Shown: positions 9,301-17,612 of the stretch, piece by piece
Layout: the number at the start of each line of letters is the position of its first letter
Position numbering within the stretch: position 1 is the first letter of the stretch
Assembly: GCA_031277475.1 (NCBI GenBank)
Contig: JAITMJ010000094.1
Coordinates: 1-33,955 of the forward strand
Source of the DNA: Flavobacteriaceae bacterium
Lineage (GTDB): Bacteria; Bacteroidota; Bacteroidia; Flavobacteriales; Weeksellaceae
DNA: 33,955 bases
Reading direction: 5' to 3'
The notes under the pieces: generated by a model
The model's database searches: none
What the model saw: only the letters and a program-made list of their open reading frames with translations
What the model was told of the DNA's origin: nothing
Translations under genes and position numbers: made by a program

Positions 9301-12300
9301 CAATTCGGCAGTGAAACATCTCCTTCCTCGACAGCCGTTGGGAAAAACTCCTGCTCTTTTAGAGGTTGCCCCGAATATTTGCTGCCATTGTATGCAAAAC
9401 CACCCCAACCTTGCCACATATTTCCTACGTTTGTGATTCCGGTATTGTAATGTTTGGTTTGGGAGCGGGTGGAATAATAATTTAACAGTATCCCCAAATC
9501 CGACAGAAAACAAAAATTATCCAACATTTTAACGGTAGGATTCACATCAGCTAAATATTTTCCTACTTCATAATTATCGGTATAAATATCATAAAATACT
9601 CGGCTGTATGTCGCCGAACCGTAATAATCAATATACGGCGTTTCCATTTGTCCGTTTTGGATGGTTACTTTCTTTTTCAGCGTGTAAACCGGATAAAGTT
9701 TATTTTGTATTTCATCATAATAGTTCGTGAATTTCATTGAAAAAGTAACCTCTGCTTTATCTGATCCGGCAACGGGAATGGAAATAAAATCGTCATAGCA
9801 TCGCCCGAAAGCGGGATAATATCGGCGTTTGTCTATTGTATGATTTCTCTCGGAATTTGGAAGATTTTGCAGTTTTATTCTTTCGGGAAAAGTACGATAT
9901 TGCACTACTGCGCTGTATTCTTGGGTTTCTTCACTCGCAACTTCTATCGTAATTTTCGGATTCCATTGGATTTTATCCCAAGCCACATTGGTGTCTGCGG
10001 TAACATCAAAATACAGATAAGTAATCGTAGGATCATTATCCGTGCTGTTAAGATTTACTCCAAAATTTTCAATATCTGTTCCGGCAACTTCATTTCCATC
10101 GGTTGCCAATTGGTCAAGGGTTTGTCCTTTTTTAAGTCTTTGATAAAAAATAAGTTCTTTATCAATAGTGGACGGATCTATATCCAAAGTATCTGTTTCG
10201 GGAGATACCGTGAGAGTCCATTTATATATTTTAAAATCTATGTCATCCGAAAAAGTTTGGTTGCTCAATCCTTCCCATGATATTTTTGCCGTTCCTTTGT
10301 CGCCTATCGCCGTTTCTTTGTTTTCGGAGAGTAAAAACGTTTCGGAATGATTAAAACCGAAATATTTATAACCATTAGCGTCCACAATATTCAAATCGGT
10401 TACATTCGGCACACTCGTATATTGAATATTGCTCTCTACCTTTACAATATCACCTTTTGCATTTTCTTTGGAACTCGCGATAATGTATATTCTTTGTCCT
10501 TTCTCCACCAAAATACTATTTACATTCAAACTTTGCTGTTGCCCCTGATTATACAATGTTATTACAGGTGATATTTTGTCGGATTGAAGAATTGTCGTGT
10601 TATTTTCATTGTTTCTGGTCAAACGTCCTTTTTCTATCCACACATCCACGCCATCCGTAGAATTTTGTTCCAATAAGATATTGTTGGAAATATTAATTGT
10701 TCCTGCTGTCGGGGCTTCCCAAACTCTTACAATATTTGATAAAAGTTTGGATTCGTATCCGGGAGAGGTGGTTATCGGTGCCGGAACGCCATCCAATATT
10801 GTATTCGGCGTGTCATTTAATGCGTTCTCGTCTTCCTCAACAGCAGAAAATTTATTATACACTTGATTATTGTTGTTCAGTCGGACTTGATTAAAATAAA
10901 CCATTCCGTGATCTGCCACATCCGGCAATCCGTCTCCGTTTACATCGGTAAAATATACCGGAGAGTTTGATTTTGTATCCGACCATGTAAGCCCGCCTCC
11001 AATACCGGGAAAACTTGCTTCAACACCAATAGAGTTCGTATAGGAATTGCTTTTAGACAAAGGAATATTATTCAGACCATCAATTGTAGTAAGTGTATTT
11101 GAAAAACCGGTTCCTGTATTTTTTCTGTAGCGTATTGCTCCCTTGTCCTTATAAAAAACCTTATCCGGCAGACCGTCTCCGTCCATATCCATTAATTGGG
11201 ATTTTCCAAAACTTTCGCTTTCGGCATAAGTATAATTAACACCTATCGTACCTTTTTTGTTCATAGAAACAAGAGGAGGGGAAATACCAATACCAAAAGT
11301 TACCGCTCCTTTCCAATTCTCACTTTTTCCTTGTGTGCCGCTTATCAGAGACATATTGGCTTCAAAAAAATTTCCGCTCGTAAGTCCGTCACCGTCTGAA
11401 GATACAGGTATCGTGTTCCAAAACATATCACTGCCGGTATCTTCAAACCCTCCCGAATATGTGAAAGTATGTTGATTAAAATCTACGCCGTTTCCGTCTT
11501 TTTGAATGATTTTGGCGAGCAGAGATTTCTCAAATCTGCCTTTTACATATTCCAATTTATATTCTCGAACTTTAATGCCCGCCCGCTTTACCTCAATTCT
11601 GTCCAACAATTTAAACTCCGAAATCTTAACACCTAATTTATAACTTGAAACTACATCGTTTCTCGTGCTACTCTGATTGATAAAGTTTATTTCGGTGTTG
11701 TTGGAATAGGTTATCTTTTTAAGATATTTATTTTTTCCGCTGTTGGTATTTGTCGGGATTTGATAGATGTCATCATAAGTGTAAGTAATCTCTTGCCCGT
11801 ATTTGTTGGTAACGGAGGAAAGAAACCATTTCACGACATTACCTTTCCCATCTTTAATAACATCCTTATCTGTATATTTTTTCACATTGCCGTCGTCATC
11901 GGTGATTTCCCAAGTGTAATTGGTTGTGGCACTTCCTTTTCTTATGATTTTCGTGCCTTCTTTTACTCCGGTTCTGAAAAAGAATTGCTTGTCGCCGGAA
12001 ACTCGGTCTTTCCAAAACAAAACGGGCGATTTATTCGGTAAATATTCATCGTCAAAAACCAATTGTTCGCCGTTAATGGTATAAATTTCGGTTTCTTTTT
12101 GTGAATTAAATTCCGGAATGCCCCATCTGGTGTCTATATCTATGGTTTCCACAGGAATATCCCAACCCAAGCCTGCCCAACCTCCGGTTTTGGAATCGCT
12201 GTTGTAATTGATGGAAATATTAGGCTGAAATCCGTTGATTCCGGCAGGAATTTCTATCGGATACGAAACATTTGCCGAGCCTTGCTGATTAGCCGTCGGC

Positions 12301-13649
12301 GGAGAAATCATATTGATTCCCGAAGCCGGATTTGCTACGGGAACATCATTGGTTGAAGTCGGAGTGAAGGCTGCCGTTTCGGGACTTTCGGGATTTTTAA
12401 TGATGCCGTTCACATAATCCGTTTCGCCTCCGCTATTGTCGTCAATCGTTAAAATCACATATTCATTTTCGATGTCTATGCTGTCAATTTTTAAGCGAAG
12501 CCATTTTTTTTGTGCATAATCAAAACTAAAAGTCGCAATGTCTGTTTCACCGAATCCTTTGGAAATTTTATCTTTATCGTAAGGCAGATGAATGGTTTTT
12601 TGTCCGCCTTTGAAACTGATAAATCTATAGCCGAAATAATTTTTCCCGATGTTGGTAATGGATGCATCCACAGGCGGAATGTCAATATTTCTTAACCCCA
12701 ACAAATACCCGAAATCATTTTTACTGATGATTTTTTCTTCCGGTTTTACAAAAAATCCGGATTCGGCGGCGGCGTTGATTTGCAAATCGGAGATTTTTTC
12801 CTCCGAAAAACTGCCGTTTTGTTTAATGATTTTTAGGTTTAAATCATCAATATTTTCATCTATCGTTCCGAAATATTCAAATTCATTACCAATGAAATCA
12901 ACTTTTTTTCCTTGAAATTCTATGGCGGCGATTTCAGATTCGGAACGGATAAATCCTTTTAAATAAATCTTATCTTTTGCCGTAACAGCCGATGTTATTT
13001 TATATGAAAACGGCGTTGTATTCTCGGTTTCAACAATGCTGACATCTTTTACCAAATAATAATCTTTGGGATTTGCGGCATTAAACAATATTTGATTTTC
13101 ACCCTGTTTCAGCAATGCAGGGTCTATTTCTTCGGTTATCGTAGTCCAAAAATCGCCTTTGTCGGAAATATATCCGCCCAACGAGAAACTTTGATTGATG
13201 CTTCTGGAAACACCGGACGAACCGCTGATTCCTTTGGCAGAGTAGGTTAAAACGTAACTTTTATTTTTATCGAATTGAATTAAATTGACATTAAACAAAT
13301 TGTCCGCCGGATCGTCATTCCAATTTTCGCTGTCTCGGCTTCCAATAACACCCTCGTGATTATCGGTGCTGTTAAAAATTATATTCGTTTCATTACCTGA
13401 AAAAACAAGGTTTTGTTCAAAAGGCGGCAAAGAAATTGAAACGGATTTTTTCTCATTAATATTTGTATTGTCGAAAGAAAATACATCGCTTCCAGCATTA
13501 TTTTTTTCTTGAAAAAAGGACTTGAAATTAGATTTGCTCTTTTCGGATGAACGCTGTTTTGACGCTTCTTCCGGATTGGTAAACGAGAAAAATATAGAAA
13601 ACAGAACCGAAAAAAAACCAAAATTCTTGACGCTAAAATAGGAGTTCAT
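3333..13649 (-). CDS. Giant SpvB/TcdB/Rhs polymorphic toxin with L,D-transpeptidase-like tip
   Basis: The protein has 3438 residues. Residues 1-24 are a hydrophobic export signal. A SpvB-type segment lies near residues 455-760 (NGFQPNISINYNSDSKTGGW, then AGLGWDIP). FG-GAP/VCBS repeats of the DxNGDGxPD type occur near 823 (DMDGDGLPDKVFY), 905, 1570, 1670, 1748 and 1846, as in TcdB. YD (Rhs) repeats run from about 2080 to 2950. The Rhs core begins at HPDHLGSSS (about 3098) and ends at DPDGMD (about 3202). This is the TcB-TcC shell layout that encloses a variable C-terminus. The tip of about 236 residues contains LRLHPDGRSEGTEGCIGL (His about 3376, Cys about 3387), like the H-x10-C motif of Tlde1/YkuD-like L,D-transpeptidase folds, so I infer a peptidoglycan-modifying toxin. 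It lies 19 bp after the T9SS-sorted protein gene and overlaps a lipoprotein gene. No T9SS sorting domain is present because the C-terminus is the toxin. Confidence 0.9.
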   Translation of the reverse strand: MNSYFSVKNFGFFSVLFSIFFSFTNPEEASKQRSSEKSKSNFKSFFQEKNNAGSDVFSFDNTNINEKKSVSISLPPFEQNLVFSGNETNIIFNSTDNHEGVIGSRDSENWNDDPADNLFNVNLIQFDKNKSYVLTYSAKGISGSSGVSRSINQSFSLGGYISDKGDFWTTITEEIDPALLKQGENQILFNAANPKDYYLVKDVSIVETENTTPFSYKITSAVTAKDKIYLKGFIRSESEIAAIEFQGKKVDFIGNEFEYFGTIDENIDDLNLKIIKQNGSFSEEKISDLQINAAAESGFFVKPEEKIISKNDFGYLLGLRNIDIPPVDASITNIGKNYFGYRFISFKGGQKTIHLPYDKDKISKGFGETDIATFSFDYAQKKWLRLKIDSIDIENEYVILTIDDNSGGETDYVNGIIKNPESPETAAFTPTSTNDVPVANPASGINMISPPTANQQGSANVSYPIEIPAGINGFQPNISINYNSDSKTGGWAGLGWDIPVETIDIDTRWGIPEFNSQKETEIYTINGEQLVFDDEYLPNKSPVLFWKDRVSGDKQFFFRTGVKEGTKIIRKGSATTNYTWEITDDDGNVKKYTDKDVIKDGKGNVVKWFLSSVTNKYGQEITYTYDDIYQIPTNTNSGKNKYLKKITYSNNTEINFINQSSTRNDVVSSYKLGVKISEFKLLDRIEVKRAGIKVREYKLEYVKGRFEKSLLAKIIQKDGNGVDFNQHTFTYSGGFEDTGSDMFWNTIPVSSDGDGLTSGNFFEANMSLISGTQGKSENWKGAVTFGIGISPPLVSMNKKGTIGVNYTYAESESFGKSQLMDMDGDGLPDKVFYKDKGAIRYRKNTGTGFSNTLTTIDGLNNIPLSKSNSYTNSIGVEASFPGIGGGLTWSDTKSNSPVYFTDVNGDGLPDVADHGMVYFNQVRLNNNNQVYNKFSAVEEDENALNDTPNTILDGVPAPITTSPGYESKLLSNIVRVWEAPTAGTINISNNILLEQNSTDGVDVWIEKGRLTRNNENNTTILQSDKISPVITLYNQGQQQSLNVNSILVEKGQRIYIIASSKENAKGDIVKVESNIQYTSVPNVTDLNIVDANGYKYFGFNHSETFLLSENKETAIGDKGTAKISWEGLSNQTFSDDIDFKIYKWTLTVSPETDTLDIDPSTIDKELIFYQRLKKGQTLDQLATDGNEVAGTDIENFGVNLNSTDNDPTITYLYFDVTADTNVAWDKIQWNPKITIEVASEETQEYSAVVQYRTFPERIKLQNLPNSERNHTIDKRRYYPAFGRCYDDFISIPVAGSDKAEVTFSMKFTNYYDEIQNKLYPVYTLKKKVTIQNGQMETPYIDYYGSATYSRVFYDIYTDNYEVGKYLADVNPTVKMLDNFCFLSDLGILLNYYSTRSQTKHYNTGITNVGNMWQGWGGFAYNGSKYSGQPLKEQEFFPTAVEEGDVSLPNCGSNPDDPNYEDCILNYINSQINNRYFTPLSVDAKNENYTSPTESAFISREYMQPYNLMVHKPSETFEGEPIIVTAKPRAIVMHSQGNSLNAYGSFLIASISGGYSKDNTNQFFQDFNGDQYPDIIVGNRYYKTNLLGALTDYTTIGDKTIRNKTVNGSIGLSVSKKINPEKNSNTLTIGFNSSGEFYSQMGSPFSAAGASLSATLGGAESRNENIWLDINGDGMMDYIQGSNVYINNGKDFVHDSNWNIGGSDTFKNGTLVLSGGGGVSLWNGSVVAGVGKNFSSSNTKVIFTDMTGDGLLDKLQKSDEHFYLYVNTGERISPNGIDIGKIGFVEGQEGEIGKNQQNSFGPNAYASLCFTFGAFFGLGPGPKFCISGGGGGDKSTNRQTVDLRDFNGDGLPDILFSETETEMTVIPNEAGGINLLESITNPLRGRIKMTYDDINPKSKTKIGNTYQMPFTKKALVKLEVSKEFPDNMDILWAKDFPGQPYETFYFEYENGVQDRRERSFLGFGIVKTIAQSPHSSLPEKGITQVTEYETNYNGSSDFYVPYNASSVRKYFYKKGLVKSTYVIDSIDENRIRQRVNYTYRYFNKTDSTYVLTDNQTEPQYKDIGRIIPFLYKTETKVIEYSGNSFHEKTQVSIVNEYDKYGNVVRYTDMGDPATTADDLKVFIAYHPVTSQNVGGIPQEHIVTNSGNTVLRKSQTDIDSKGGITSIKRFIGNDYAEYNYEYDAYGNLTKSIFPKNQGQTETDRMYYQYTFDPTHHTYITKISDARGYSSSTTYDNNYLFGLPKTITDINGATSAYTYDSFGRITQYKSPTDNDWTIKMYYYSKVLETYGIINMLRAVTERKAPTVNGVTPSLNYFSSVYTNLWGEERAAKKPIGGTAGNYMYATTYAPIKDVKGRVTMSYVNSLAGYNEGDIKETLSEFFNYDVDDMLNYDDFKDHYITYKYDELNRPVKAIQKGVLTDAGTQDLVTTTQYGFGQDKNNVTRFTKKTISPKGLISTVYTDEKGRTIATSQTGDGKILWTTYKYDVLSQLVEVTDQNGNKTQYTYDQLGRRTSEKHPDAGTTNYEYDFNNNLVSMDDEVLRGLNKKITHTYTFNRLIKTAYPDYNVTYEYGNAGAADYGAGRLIKVTDHTGIQMFKYNKLGQKVEDKRFITAPNVRSKVFVTQYTFDTFNRINKIVYPDSEEVYYNYNAFGYLENIKSKAPGTATQQPIISNILYDYNDQTKEITAGNGTKTQYTYDVWGRMNELALVKSTNQDIRRNQYTFDKDGNITNMITAVPTTNGAVTGDISIGSEKTFTYDGFNRLKQSVIKATGETNKKYYQLDMQYNDMHGIATKNSRWKTYNVGACQKPPASGDNAAYSYNDTNHPNAVSSITFNPINNFSTPWDCGTTGVTVITPLVTDYYTYDGNGNMTQIEQNIIYNPNEIPEHTIKRRLFWDFANRLKGISESGALHHYIYDAGGERTLKSEGAIRTMNTNGDPLPPATVMGAYTYYPNGYVVLNGQQLSKHYYIGANKVAARVSGIPTHGFEFTGSSELTALSVVLKTEANQLAAAAGNPPIDWGSQNAGNAGNTLETEQMCSEAVLKQVEIFKNENNQVCVDKLMNGYIIALNNGKVCEFWHAFQLDNCMINQPTEQLKYQTYWVHPDHLGSSSTITNQNGAATNWYEYMPFGEMLMEQTSGDYDNVYKYNGKELDESTGLYYYGARYYDPRTSIWLSVDPLAEKYPNVGAYVYTMNNPVMLIDPDGMDWVESKNGDITWRKNVTSENYKKKGVLKEGEIYRGTSYERIRDWNNVTLSNGTKVNNMVLEQYGTNKKMTYDEFSSASISIDGAMREGNNKLGDVTIKITATFASGAKRVMDKSYEGVAGGFGNGAPENGDYTVNNYFDRSPTGWYHEGMNKDGVGYSFHLNPLFSTGRTDLRLHPDGRSEGTEGCIGLSGSATDLKGFRDNLNWVLKYQKAVPTNINIFGNPNNNGRKTKYKSVGE

Positions 13650-13668
13650 ATTATATATAATGGTGTGA

Positions 13669-15516
13669 TTAGTTGATGATTAAATTGTAACTCTTGGATT
13701 CTTCGGGGATAAAAATTTTCACATTGTAATAGCCCGTCATTGCAGGAATGGAAAGCGTGGAAGTTACGCTATCGGTATTATTATATGATGCGTCTTTTAA
13801 AAGTCTGCCCAAGGAATTGTAAATTTGAATGGTAACAGGTCTCGGAGATTTCAGTTGAATTTTTACGGTAATAATCCCGTCGTGAGAAGGGTTTGGATAA
13901 AGTTGTATGCTGCTGAAAAGCGAACTTTGGTTCTGATTGTTGAAATCTTGCTCATTCAAAACGTGAAGGTTTTTTTGTATTTCGCAACCGATTTTATTTT
14001 TTACCGTTAAAATATAATCTCCCAAACCATCAAGCATATAAGGTGCGTGATTGACGATGTTTCCGTTTGGTTTTGTGAGAGAATATTGATAATTTTCGTA
14101 ATTGATGTCCAATTCTATCGGATTCCCTTCCCATAAATAATTATCCTGAATATTCTGATTGGAGATTCCCTGCATATCAAAGGTTCTCACGATGTCCGAT
14201 TGCTCGTTGTCCCGATGAATATTGATTTGATATTTGCTCGGCTCCAATTCCGAAAAAGTAATCGGATTGGATGATGAAACTTGATTGGTATAAATCTCTG
14301 TTTGATTGTTTAAATCATACAACGAATAATTCACCGGAAGCATTTCCTCCGGAACATTGATTTTTACAAGACCGTTTTGCAACTCATTACAATCGCTGAC
14401 GATAGAAATATCGGAATTTGCATCGGAATTGTTGAGCGTAAAATAATCAAAACCGTTGTTATCCGTGTCCCAATCTACATTTTTAAACACAAAAACGGAG
14501 TCATTCACGGATTCTGCGGCTACAAATTCTGCAATGTCGCTTTGGAGGTTTTCCGTTGATCTGAATAGTTTCAGTTTCGGCAAACCCGATGAATAAACAT
14601 CGGCGGAAGGTTTAAAATAAACATTGGTCTGTAGTCCGGATTCAGATTTCGTCTGAACTTTCCATATTCGCAACAAATCTCCTTTAGATTGATAGGAAAG
14701 CAAATCTTCATCGGGAAATTCCACATCTTCATTGTTGTCGCCCCAAAGTAAAAATTCATTATTGTTTAAAGTTCCCTCATTTTCCGAATTTAAAAGTTTA
14801 ATATCTGATAATGAAAACGTTACAAGATCGTTTTGGCTGTTGGTCGATTGCTTTTGATATAGTTCGAAAGCATCGTCTCTTCCTATTCCTGTGATTCGAT
14901 AACCGTATTTTTTGTTGTCTTTAAAATTCCATATCACATCGCTTGCCGACGACAGATAATTTTTCTCGGAAATATAATTGATGGAAATCCCGTATTTAAT
15001 GGAAAGATACGTTTCTATCCGTTGTTTTTCGTTCGGAGAAAGGTCGCGTTTGAACACCAAAAAATCGGGAATTAAAACATCTTTTCTCTGAATCGGCGAA
15101 AGAAAAATATACGGACTTTTGGTTCTGTCTCGTTTGCTGTAGGTGATGATTCTCGGTGATTCCGTAGGAGCATCTACCAATAAAGTGTCTCCGTAATCAA
15201 ACACGCCTTTATTCGTGATGATGGAACTTCCGGTTTGCCCCAAAATAATTTTTTCCTCGCCGCCTATTTTGTTCCCGACAAAAAAAACGCTTAATTGTCT
15301 CAGCCGAGATTGTGTATTATATAAATATGGCGTTTGAAGCGTGTCTTTCACATAATGAAAATTCATCAAACGTCCTTCAAGCGTGTCATTTTCTTGGGGA
15401 ATCCGGATATTTTCCTTTCTGAAAACCAAATCCGAAATATTTCCAAAATACGAATCCGCCTGACCGAATAAGCCACTGTAAATAAAAATTAGGTAAAGAA
15501 AGTATATTTTTTTCAT
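13669..15516 (-). CDS. T9SS type A sorting-domain surface protein upstream of the Rhs toxin
   Basis: The protein has 615 residues. An N-terminal signal peptide (MKKIYFLYLIFIYSGLFGQ) is followed by a domain with SPNEKQRIETYLSIKYGIS near residues 165-185, a segment typical of Bacteroidota surface proteins with laminin-G-like/DUF8202-type domains; I rely on memory for that family name. The last 80 or so residues are a typical type A T9SS targeting domain: QLYPNPSHDGIITVKI, then VTIQIYNSLGRLLKD and GYYNVKIF, ending YNLIIN. It should be exported by Sec, moved through the outer membrane by T9SS and anchored or released. It sits 15 bp after the upstream gene and 19 bp before the Rhs gene, so the three are almost certainly one operon. 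A role in delivering or displaying the Rhs protein is inference. Confidence 0.85.
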   Translation of the reverse strand: MKKIYFLYLIFIYSGLFGQADSYFGNISDLVFRKENIRIPQENDTLEGRLMNFHYVKDTLQTPYLYNTQSRLRQLSVFFVGNKIGGEEKIILGQTGSSIITNKGVFDYGDTLLVDAPTESPRIITYSKRDRTKSPYIFLSPIQRKDVLIPDFLVFKRDLSPNEKQRIETYLSIKYGISINYISEKNYLSSASDVIWNFKDNKKYGYRITGIGRDDAFELYQKQSTNSQNDLVTFSLSDIKLLNSENEGTLNNNEFLLWGDNNEDVEFPDEDLLSYQSKGDLLRIWKVQTKSESGLQTNVYFKPSADVYSSGLPKLKLFRSTENLQSDIAEFVAAESVNDSVFVFKNVDWDTDNNGFDYFTLNNSDANSDISIVSDCNELQNGLVKINVPEEMLPVNYSLYDLNNQTEIYTNQVSSSNPITFSELEPSKYQINIHRDNEQSDIVRTFDMQGISNQNIQDNYLWEGNPIELDINYENYQYSLTKPNGNIVNHAPYMLDGLGDYILTVKNKIGCEIQKNLHVLNEQDFNNQNQSSLFSSIQLYPNPSHDGIITVKIQLKSPRPVTIQIYNSLGRLLKDASYNNTDSVTSTLSIPAMTGYYNVKIFIPEESKSYNLIIN

Positions 15517-15531
15517 TTGTTACTATAAAAA

Positions 15532-16950
15532 TTAATCGTTTGGTTGTGAATTGCAATCATCGCAAATACTGCAAGTTGTGTTGAATGTTACGTCGTTTCC
15601 CACATTTGCGCTTTGGCTTATGATTTCTGTGGTTGAACTCGGATTTGCTATAAGTTTGAAAGTTCCGACCGCAAAAAAATCAAATCCTTTGTTGGAAACG
15701 ACCCCGTTAGGAAAAAAATCAGAATTTTTTACTTTGAACGAAAAGGTATTGTATCCTGTAGGAGTATATTCAGCAATTGTTTTATGTATATTGGGAGTGG
15801 GCAAACTATTATCTTGTATGTTCAATTCTAAACCATCCAATTCCATACCCGGAGGAGTAATAAAACTTCCCATAACGGTAAGCGGAAGAAACGGACAAGT
15901 AATATTTATCGGGTCTAAAACAATTTTTCCAAATGTCGGTGCCGAACATTTTGTACCACAGAAATCATCGAAGTAAGCATAGCCAAAGTGTCCTCCCAAA
16001 CCACAATCTGCAACAATAACCTCTAATGTTAAAACTTGTCCCATATATTGGCTTACATCAATATTTTCACAAATCCAGTCGGTATAAACAATGTTACCAT
16101 CATTTACGGTCTTGAATATTGCCGTATTGTTTCTGTTTGCAACAATTTTTCTTTCAAAAACAATGTCTTCTGCACTGTTTTTTAATCGGCATTGATAATA
16201 AGGGTTTTCATTATCTCCATGCTTTGGATCTTCCAAAACTAAAGCATAGTTAAAGGTCAAATCGGGTTTGTTGACATTAATTTGTCGGGTCATCATAGAA
16301 ACACCATAATTGGGGGTAGAATTATTAAGTCTAATGGAATAGTTACCGGATTTTACGCGAGATAATGTGGAAACGATATTATCAAACCCTCCGTTTGGCA
16401 CTAGATTACTAATGACTGAAATGATTCCAGATTCATTCTGCGGAGTATAGGGGTATCCGTCAGGTGGCGGTTCGTTAGGAAAATTTTTGTAAATCTCCCA
16501 CTTATCCGGTCCGCTCTTAGCATCATAGTCATGGGAGAAAAATGAAAAACCCGATACGTCACCATTTTCAAAACCATTATTAACACACGGAGTCGCCAAC
16601 GGAATATCAGTAGCCTTATAATCAGCAGTAATAGACGGATTTTGACTGAAATATAAGTTCCTCAAACTTTGTTTTTTAGCATACAAAATCGCCATATCTA
16701 ACTCATTTCCAGCCAATGGATTTCCGTCTTCATCCTGCATTGCGGAAATTTTATTCAATATTGTAGGAGAAAGATTGTATGTCGCTATGTTTTGGTCTAT
16801 ATAATTCTGAATGGCTACTTCGTGATTGTTCACTCTGGAAAGTCGATCGTGTTCCGTTTGAAGATACACTGCCTCCTCATTCTGTGCAGAATAATAAACA
16901 AAGGAAAAAACGAATAAAAAACATAAAAAATTTCTCATATATTTATGCAA
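15532..16950 (-). CDS. Secreted jelly-roll-type protein, first gene of the Rhs operon
   Basis: The protein has 472 residues and an N-terminal signal peptide (MRNFLCFLFVFSFVYYSAQ, cut before NEE). ATGs at 16950 and 16938 are both possible starts; the second gives a more usual signal peptide. After a helical region, residues about 105-330 form a beta-sandwich-like domain with NGFENGDVSGFSFF, GNYSIRLNN, FNYALVLEDP and GGHFGYAYFDDFCG. Similar domains recur in large adhesive or gliding-related proteins of Flavobacteriia. The end is cysteine-rich (CSICDDCNSQPND). No T9SS sorting domain is seen. Short gaps link it to the T9SS protein and the Rhs gene. Its function is unknown; binding to a surface glycan or protein, or serving as part of the toxin's delivery complex, is speculation from context. 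Confidence 0.8.
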   Translation of the reverse strand: MHKYMRNFLCFLFVFSFVYYSAQNEEAVYLQTEHDRLSRVNNHEVAIQNYIDQNIATYNLSPTILNKISAMQDEDGNPLAGNELDMAILYAKKQSLRNLYFSQNPSITADYKATDIPLATPCVNNGFENGDVSGFSFFSHDYDAKSGPDKWEIYKNFPNEPPPDGYPYTPQNESGIISVISNLVPNGGFDNIVSTLSRVKSGNYSIRLNNSTPNYGVSMMTRQINVNKPDLTFNYALVLEDPKHGDNENPYYQCRLKNSAEDIVFERKIVANRNNTAIFKTVNDGNIVYTDWICENIDVSQYMGQVLTLEVIVADCGLGGHFGYAYFDDFCGTKCSAPTFGKIVLDPINITCPFLPLTVMGSFITPPGMELDGLELNIQDNSLPTPNIHKTIAEYTPTGYNTFSFKVKNSDFFPNGVVSNKGFDFFAVGTFKLIANPSSTTEIISQSANVGNDVTFNTTCSICDDCNSQPND

Positions 16951-17462
16951 ATGGCGATAAAAATATTAAATGTTTTTTAATTCAGCAAATAAATTTGTGA
17001 AAAAGTAAAAAAAATTGTTGAACTTTTTTATATTAGAAAGTTTGAGCGTAGTTAAAAATTTTTCATCACTTATCATAAAAAAACGAAACCCCGTTTCCCA
17101 CAAACCAACTCCGCAACCTCTTTCCCGAAACATCACTCGGAGAAAGCCAAAAGGAAAATGTTTCGAGAATGTGGTTGCACCGATTTTCCGCAAAAATGCG
17201 ATTTCGACTGCAGGAGAATTGGCATTTTTGCCGCGAACCCCCTGTCCCCCGAAGGAGGGGAGAAAGCCATTTGCCAATCGCCAACTGCCAAAAGCAAGCA
17301 GAATTGATTCGGCATCGAGGACACTTGGCTTTTTCTTTTCTCCTTTATTTTAAATTTGGGTTGGAAATTCGATTTGACCATTGTGCATTTGAACGTAGAA
17401 AATTTAAAAATTACTTGCTTGTGTTGATGTTATTATCCATAATTTTTATATCTTTGCCCAAG
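16951..17462. other. Intergenic region, no gene supported
   Basis: About 510 bp between the Rhs operon start and a candidate RNA. Several frames are open on both strands here, but they overlap each other and none shows a recognisable domain. The segment 17080-17300 is less AT-rich than its surroundings and includes a C-rich/G-rich inverted patch (CCCCCTGTCCCCCGAAGG followed by AGGGG, about 17229-17252). It looks like dispersed intergenic repeat material rather than a gene. Confidence 0.4.
17424..17456 (+). promoter_or_regulatory. Candidate Bacteroidota promoter for an RNA
   Basis: A perfect -7 box TATCTTTG (TAnnTTTG) lies at 17449-17456, with a TTG at 17424-17426. The spacing is 22 bp, slightly longer than the usual 19-21. 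Transcription would begin near 17463 and run toward the 3' end of greA, with no protein gene in that direction. Confidence 0.45.
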
Positions 17463-17612
17463 TGCAAAAACAAGGATTAGCCCCACATACAGACGTTTTT
17501 TGATTTGTTGTACTTATGTTGAACTCTTTGAAATAAGAAAGTAAGCAAACTCCCTATTAAAGGTATATTCCGAAAATACTAAAGAACTCTGAAAGGGTTT
17601 TTAGTTCAAAGA
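17463..17612 (+). ncRNA. Candidate structured small RNA
   Basis: Downstream of a consensus -7 box there are nested complementary segments and no protein gene. TTGAACT (17519-17525) pairs with AGTTCAA (17603-17609). AAA plus CCCT (547-549 and 552-555 of 17 kb) pairs with AGGG plus TTT (594-600). GTAT (17563-17566) pairs with ATAC (17576-17579). A 5' hairpin may form between CAAAAAC (17465) and GTTTTTTG (17495). A long interrupted rod of about 90 nt is reminiscent of 6S-like or other flavobacterial RNAs, but I cannot assign a family. The ends are estimates. Confidence 0.35.

Noticed and set aside
17015..17381. Several overlapping open frames on both strands in the intergenic region
   Set aside because: They overlap one another, lack recognisable domains or convincing starts, and coincide with a compositionally odd patch.
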